Shown here piece by piece: positions 59,767-64,000 of a stretch of 64,000 nucleotides of DNA. This stretch comes from Candidatus Omnitrophota bacterium (GTDB lineage: Bacteria > Ratteibacteria > UBA8468 > B48-G9 > DTJG01). The first letter of the stretch is position 1. Each line of letters opens with the position of its first letter. The stretch lies in the NCBI GenBank assembly GCA_023818965.1, contig JAMWCD010000002.1, positions 80,817-144,816 on the forward strand, in the 5' to 3' direction. The notes beneath the pieces were generated by a model that saw only the letters and a list, made by a program, of their open reading frames with translations, did not search any database and was not told the DNA's origin. The position numbers and the translations under genes were made by a program.

Positions 59767-60488
59767 AATGAACCCCTCTGCTTAGCAACAAGCATATTGG
59801 CACGAAGTAAAGAAGTAAATGTTCCTGCATCTGTCCACCAGCCATCAAGAATTCCGTATGTCATTTCCCCTATCTCAATATACCTGTTATTCACATCAGT
59901 AATCTCAAGTTCTCCCCTGTTGGATGGTTTTAATGTTTTGATAAAATCAAAAACCTTACTGTCATACATATAAATCCCTGTGACAGCAAATTTTGATGGT
60001 GGAACAGATGGTTTTTCAATAATCCTGACAATCTTTTTGTCCTTTATATCTGCAACACCGAATCTTTGCGGCTCATCAACTTCCTTCAACAGAATCCGTG
60101 CACCCTTCTTTTGTTTTTGAAAAATCTGAACTTCCTTTGAAATATCCTTTTCTATAATGTTATCACCGAGAATGACAACAATTTTTTCTCCGCCAGCAAA
60201 ATGTTCTGCGAGTGCCAGCGCATGTGCTATACCTTTTTCTCCTTCCTGATATGCGTATGTAAGATGTTCAAGCCCAAAATCCTTTCCATTCCCGAGTAAT
60301 CTCAGGAAATCACCGGCAGATGTTCCGCCAGTAATTACCATGATATCTTTTATACCTGCTTTCACGAGGGTTTCAAGGGGATAAAAAATCATGGGTCTGT
60401 CATACACTGGAAGAAGATGCTTATTTGTAACCTTTGTAAGTGGATATAATCGCGTTCCAAGACCACCGGCAAGTATCACTCCCTTCAT
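59763..60488 (-). CDS. rfbA: glucose-1-phosphate thymidylyltransferase-like nucleotidyltransferase
   Basis: MKGVILAGGLGTRLYPLTKVTNKHLLPVYDRPMIFYPLETLVKAGI; WTDAGTFTSL. Confidence 0.92.
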   Translation of the reverse strand: MKGVILAGGLGTRLYPLTKVTNKHLLPVYDRPMIFYPLETLVKAGIKDIMVITGGTSAGDFLRLLGNGKDFGLEHLTYAYQEGEKGIAHALALAEHFAGGEKIVVILGDNIIEKDISKEVQIFQKQKKGARILLKEVDEPQRFGVADIKDKKIVRIIEKPSVPPSKFAVTGIYMYDSKVFDFIKTLKPSNRGELEITDVNNRYIEIGEMTYGILDGWWTDAGTFTSLLRANMLVAKQRGSL

Positions 60489-60943
60489 TACCGATTTTTC
60501 CTTTCCCATGAGTATGGAATTGTTTCTGTGTTAAAGGGAAGTCGAAATTCATCAGGTGACTTATGATTATACGGATGGGTCGGTATGTTCAAAATGATTG
60601 CCTCGCTCGTTGAAACACACATAAAACCATGATAAATCCCTGCAGGTATATGAATAAGAAGTGGATTAAAATCTCCAGTGACAAATTCATCAACTATTTT
60701 GTATGTTGGACTTCCATCTCTTAAATCACACAAAACAATTTTCGCCATTCCAGAAATAACAACCATATTATCATTTTGAATTTTGTGCATATGCCATGCT
60801 TTGATTACACCCGGGTAGCATGTTGTAATGTAAACCTGGCCGAATTGTTCAAAAATTTCATCATCATTTCTTAAAATTTCAAGGAGTCTACCTCTATCAT
60901 CAGGAATAAAATTCAACCTTTTAATTTTCACATCATGAATCAT
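60488..60943 (-). CDS. dTDP-4-dehydrorhamnose 3,5-epimerase family (RmlC-like cupin)
   Basis: DDRGRLLEILRNDDEIFEQFGQVYITTCYPGVIKAWHMHKIQND, IPAGIYHGF. Confidence 0.88.
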   Translation of the reverse strand: MIHDVKIKRLNFIPDDRGRLLEILRNDDEIFEQFGQVYITTCYPGVIKAWHMHKIQNDNMVVISGMAKIVLCDLRDGSPTYKIVDEFVTGDFNPLLIHIPAGIYHGFMCVSTSEAIILNIPTHPYNHKSPDEFRLPFNTETIPYSWERKNR

Positions 60944-61006
60944 TTTCGTCCTTTCGAATATTTCAATATATGTTATGGCATTTTTTGTACTATGGCAAAT
61001 GGAATG

Positions 61007-61570
61007 CTATTTATGAACCCTTTCAACATAATGTCTGGTAGATGTTGAAATCTTTACTATATCACCTGGTTTGATGAAATTTGGAACCAGAACCTCCATA
61101 TTATTTTCAAGCACAGCATTTTTATATGGCGCATCAGTATCACTTTTGACTCCGCTGCCAGTACTGATTACCTTCAACTCAACTGTTTCAGGAATTATCA
61201 CACTGATTGGCATATTCTGATAAATTTCAAATTTCAAAGCAGTCCCTTCTTTAAGAAAGTCCCTGAAGTTTCCAATCATATATCCCGGGATTTCAAATTG
61301 TTCATATGTTTGTGGATTCATAAAACAGAAATTGTCTCCTTCTGAATATAGATATTCAAGCACAACAATTTCAAGTGATAGGTCTTCAATTTTTTCTTCA
61401 GGAGATAACTTCATATCAACAGTTTTACCTGTCTTGACATTTTGTAATTTAAGATGTACATGACTTGAAAATCTTGCAGGACCTGCTTTGACCTCTGTTT
61501 CAATGACCTTCAATATCTCTTCTCCTTTTTTTATAAACATTCCTGGTTTGACATTTGCTGCTTCAATCAT
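61007..61570 (-). CDS. efp: elongation factor P family protein (EfpL/YeiP-like tip loop)
   Basis: MIEAANVKPGMFIKKGEEILKVIETEVKAGPARFSSHVHLKLQNVKTGKTVDMKLSPEEKIED; C-terminal VKSDTDAPYKNAVLENNMEVLVPNFIKPGDIVKISTSTRHYVERV. Confidence 0.88.
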   Translation of the reverse strand: MIEAANVKPGMFIKKGEEILKVIETEVKAGPARFSSHVHLKLQNVKTGKTVDMKLSPEEKIEDLSLEIVVLEYLYSEGDNFCFMNPQTYEQFEIPGYMIGNFRDFLKEGTALKFEIYQNMPISVIIPETVELKVISTGSGVKSDTDAPYKNAVLENNMEVLVPNFIKPGDIVKISTSTRHYVERVHK

Positions 61571-61709
61571 GGTTTTCCCCTTTTTAAGAAAACCATCCAT
61601 GTTCAATTTCTATTTTAATTCATAAAAAAATTTTTTCAATATGAAAGAATTTTGATTTTTGGGTTTGAACAGAATAAAAAAATACAAAGGTGGCTAAAGG
61701 ATATGACTC

Positions 61710-61764
61710 TCCCATTCTCGTCCCGCTTACGGGTTAAAAAAGGAAATAGGCCGCGCAGGACTCG
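61710..61764 (+). repeat. direct repeat copy 1: tRNA-Lys 3'-end fragment plus 3' flank
   Basis: TCCCATTCTCGTCCCGCTTACGGGTTAAAAAAGGAAATAGGCCGCGCAGGACTCG; matches 61841-61896 with 2 C/T changes and one 1-nt indel. Confidence 0.9.
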
Positions 61765-61840
61765 GCGGCTTCGCCTCCCACTACGGCTCAGCTCGGCCAC
61801 CCGCATAGGTCTTCGCTTGCTCAGACCTAAACATCTTCGC

Positions 61841-61896
61841 TCCCATTCTCGTCCTGCTTATGGGTTAAAAAAGGAAAATAGGCCGCGCAGGACTCG
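61841..61896 (+). repeat. direct repeat copy 2: overlaps the 3' end of the intact tRNA-Lys
   Basis: TCCCATTCTCGTCCTGCTTATGGGTTAAAAAAGGAAAATAGGCCGCGCAGGACTCG. Confidence 0.9.
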
Positions 61897-61951
61897 AACC
61901 TGCTACCCCCGCCTTAAAAGGGCGGTGCTCTGCCAGGTGAGCTAGCGGCCC
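61879..61951 (-). tRNA. tRNA-Lys (anticodon UUU)
   Basis: GGGCCGCTAGCTCACCTGGCAGAGCACCGCCCTTTTAAGGCGGGGGTAGCAGGTTCGAGTCCTGCGCGGCCTA folds as a cloverleaf; loop CTTTTAA. Confidence 0.95.
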
Positions 61952-62030
61952 ATTGGAGACAATAATTTTACTGGAAAATATAAAATATGTCAAAATTGAA
62001 AAGTTTTCCTGACTGTGGGAAAATTATTCT

Positions 62031-63029
62031 ATGATGAGAGGAAAAAAATTAGAAAATATCAAAAGCATTTTAATAATCGGATTGAGTTCGATTGGTGATA
62101 ATTTACTCATCTCACCGGTGATTAAATTGATTCAGGAAAAGTATCCTGATGCCAGTATTGATATCGTTGTTGGACCAAGAGCAATTGATTTTGCAAAAGA
62201 TAATCCGGTCTTTTCAAATTTCTATGTCTGGGATAAAAGTAGTGGCATCCTGACATTGAAAAGGATGATGAAAAATCAACAGTATGATATGATCGTTGAT
62301 TTCAGAAATTCTTTCATACCATTTTTTCTCAGGGGAAAATTTAAATTAACCTGCTTTAAAAGGGAATTTTTTTCAGATAAATTTTCAACCCATGAATCAG
62401 AAAGGACATTACAACTTTTCAAATCGTATTTTGGAATGCCTGAAAAAATAGAATTATATTTCCCTTTGAAAAATGAAGAAATTCAGCAATTCAAAAAGTC
62501 CCTGCACGACATTATTGATTTTGAAAAAAAAGATAAAATTTTTGTATTAAACCCGGGCGCTGCCTTTGAAAAAAAAAGATGGAAAAAGGAAAACTTTGCT
62601 GAAACAGGGAAGAAAATTATTTCTAAATACGGCGGAAAAATCTTAATTGTTGGAAACAATAAAGAATTTGAACTTGCAGAAGAAATCAGACAAAAAATAA
62701 ATTCTGAAAAAGCACTGAATCTTGCAGGGAAAATTTCATTCAGGTGCCTTGCTTATATTCTCTCAGAATCTTCGCTTCTAATTACCAATGATACCGGTAC
62801 CATGCATCTTGCGTCAGCAATGAAATGCCCGATTATCGCAATCTTTGGTCCTGGTAATCCACATCGATATGGTCCCATTGGAACAAAAAATATTGTCCTT
62901 CATACCAGAATGGATTGTTTTCCCTGTATTCTTGAATCAAAATGCAAAAAAAATTTTGTGTGCATGAATGATGTGAGTGTTGAAGATGTGATGAATGCTG
63001 TTTCACAAATCCTCAATCAACATCAATAA
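62031..63029 (+). CDS. glycosyltransferase family 9 (heptosyltransferase-like)
   Basis: ILIIGLSSIGDNLLISPVIKLIQEKYPDASIDIVVGPRA, LNPGAAFEKKRWKKENFAETGKKI, LITNDTGTMHLASAMKCPIIAIFGPGNPHRYGP. Confidence 0.93.
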   Translation: MMRGKKLENIKSILIIGLSSIGDNLLISPVIKLIQEKYPDASIDIVVGPRAIDFAKDNPVFSNFYVWDKSSGILTLKRMMKNQQYDMIVDFRNSFIPFFLRGKFKLTCFKREFFSDKFSTHESERTLQLFKSYFGMPEKIELYFPLKNEEIQQFKKSLHDIIDFEKKDKIFVLNPGAAFEKKRWKKENFAETGKKIISKYGGKILIVGNNKEFELAEEIRQKINSEKALNLAGKISFRCLAYILSESSLLITNDTGTMHLASAMKCPIIAIFGPGNPHRYGPIGTKNIVLHTRMDCFPCILESKCKKNFVCMNDVSVEDVMNAVSQILNQHQ

Positions 63030-63034
63030 ATGTA

Positions 63035-63802
63035 TTACTCTACTTCCAGACCCCACTTCTTCATATTTTCAAAGCCAATCTTTATTGCATCCCACAATGG
63101 TACAAGAGGAGAGAAATCCATTTCCATTATCGCATATTTTGCACTTGAACGACCTGCCTCCTCAAGAATTTTTTTCCAATTCAAATTCCCTGCTCCAACC
63201 GGTACCATTGCCTGTTTGTTATCATTTGACATACCCATATCCTTGAAATGAATTGAATTCAACCGATTTGAATATTTCTTTATCCAGTATGCAGGGTCTC
63301 CACCTCCATACTGCACCCAGTATGTATCAATCTGCGTTGTAAGAATATCTTCAGAACACGTCTCCATGATAATTTCAAGCCACGTTTTACCATTGCATTT
63401 TGCAAATTCAATACCGTGATTATGATATCCAAGGAGCATGTTATTTTTCTTTAAAATTTCGCCTGCCCTTGCAATTTTTTCTGCAGTTTTCTTTATCCCT
63501 TCAGTATCAAATGTTTCAGCACCAGGCCAGCTGGAGTTACAAACTATTGCACCAAGAATATTCTGTTGTTCTATCACAACCTCTGGTTCTTTAATAATTG
63601 CATCAACCCCAACGTGGCTTGAACAAATTTTCAGTCCTGCATCGTCCATAATTTTTCTAAATTCTTCTGGCTTTAGATTAGCACAACCTGCGGTCTCAAC
63701 ATATCTGAAACCAATTTTCGCAAGTTTTTCTGCTGTTTCTTTCACCTGGTCCACTGAATCAAAATACTCTCTAACAGTGTACAGTTGAATTGCTATCTTC
63801 AT
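63035..63802 (-). CDS. sugar phosphate isomerase/epimerase (xylose isomerase-like TIM barrel)
   Basis: KIAIQLYTVREYFDSVDQVKETAEKLAKIGFRYVETAG, LGYHNHGIEFAK, TQIDTYWVQYGGGDPAYWIKKYSNRLNSIHFKDMG. Confidence 0.93.
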   Translation of the reverse strand: MKIAIQLYTVREYFDSVDQVKETAEKLAKIGFRYVETAGCANLKPEEFRKIMDDAGLKICSSHVGVDAIIKEPEVVIEQQNILGAIVCNSSWPGAETFDTEGIKKTAEKIARAGEILKKNNMLLGYHNHGIEFAKCNGKTWLEIIMETCSEDILTTQIDTYWVQYGGGDPAYWIKKYSNRLNSIHFKDMGMSNDNKQAMVPVGAGNLNWKKILEEAGRSSAKYAIMEMDFSPLVPLWDAIKIGFENMKKWGLEVE

Positions 63803-64000
63803 ATTTTCCTCCTGTGAATAGTAACATTGACCCGCATATTAAATATTATGTCTTTCTTTTTGTCAACTTTTTCTGTAGTTTAAAAGTTAAAATGTCGTAT
63901 GGTGCAAAGATAGAATGTCGTATTCCAATTTTTCTTTTTCCTTGCTACACAATGAATTTCAACAAGCAGGGTTTTTAATTCCCTATAATTTCTTTTGTTT

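Noticed and set aside
61652-61945. 97-aa plus-strand ORF rich in Arg (RRTRRLRLPLRLSS...)
   Set aside because: Lies across the tRNA-Lys gene, its duplicated 3' fragment and the GC-rich insert; composition is explained by those elements, and there is no homology pattern.
63790-63978. 62-aa plus-strand ORF at the right edge
   Set aside because: No recognisable family, Phe/Tyr/Cys-rich AT-driven composition, no SD; more likely noncoding between genes.

Overview
AT-rich bacterial chromosomal window of about 64 kb, densely coding, with no phage, transposase or CRISPR array seen. From left to right it holds: a partial citramalate synthase (cimA); a nearly complete aromatic amino-acid cluster (aroE, a degenerate aroK-like gene, aroC, aroA, aroB, pheA, DAHP synthase); a glycosidase-like protein, an Fe-ADH, ribF, ppdK and korAB; a DUF362/NapH-like/NapG-like ferredoxin module followed directly by tatA and tatC; and an intergenic gap carrying an excellent candidate dif (XerC/XerD) site, exactly where gene orientation flips from + to -. 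Next come pdxJ, hisC, trpS, NUDIX, yjbQ, M18 peptidase, nitroreductase, cobO, Gfo/Idh, leuS, a Xer-family recombinase, an MBL hydrolase and ligA. A type IV pilus/secretin locus follows (pilB, pilC, two tandem pilins, pilM/N/O, a PilP-like/SPOR protein, secretin, minor pilins, a PilX-like Asn-ladder protein), then sialidase, dedA, pcm, GT2, recG, an unknown protein, pilD, a Tol-Pal system, tRNA-Glu, rfbDBAC-like genes, an EF-P/EfpL-like gene, tRNA-Lys, a heptosyltransferase-like gene and a sugar-phosphate isomerase. The strongest second-look items are the candidate dif site at a gene-strand switch, the AroK-like protein that has lost its catalytic motifs, two RK-variant Tat-like signals next to tatAC, a mosaic tandem pilin pair suggesting gene conversion, and a direct repeat duplicating the 3' end of tRNA-Lys around a GC-rich 76-bp insert. 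All calls were made by eye from sequence; no searches were run.
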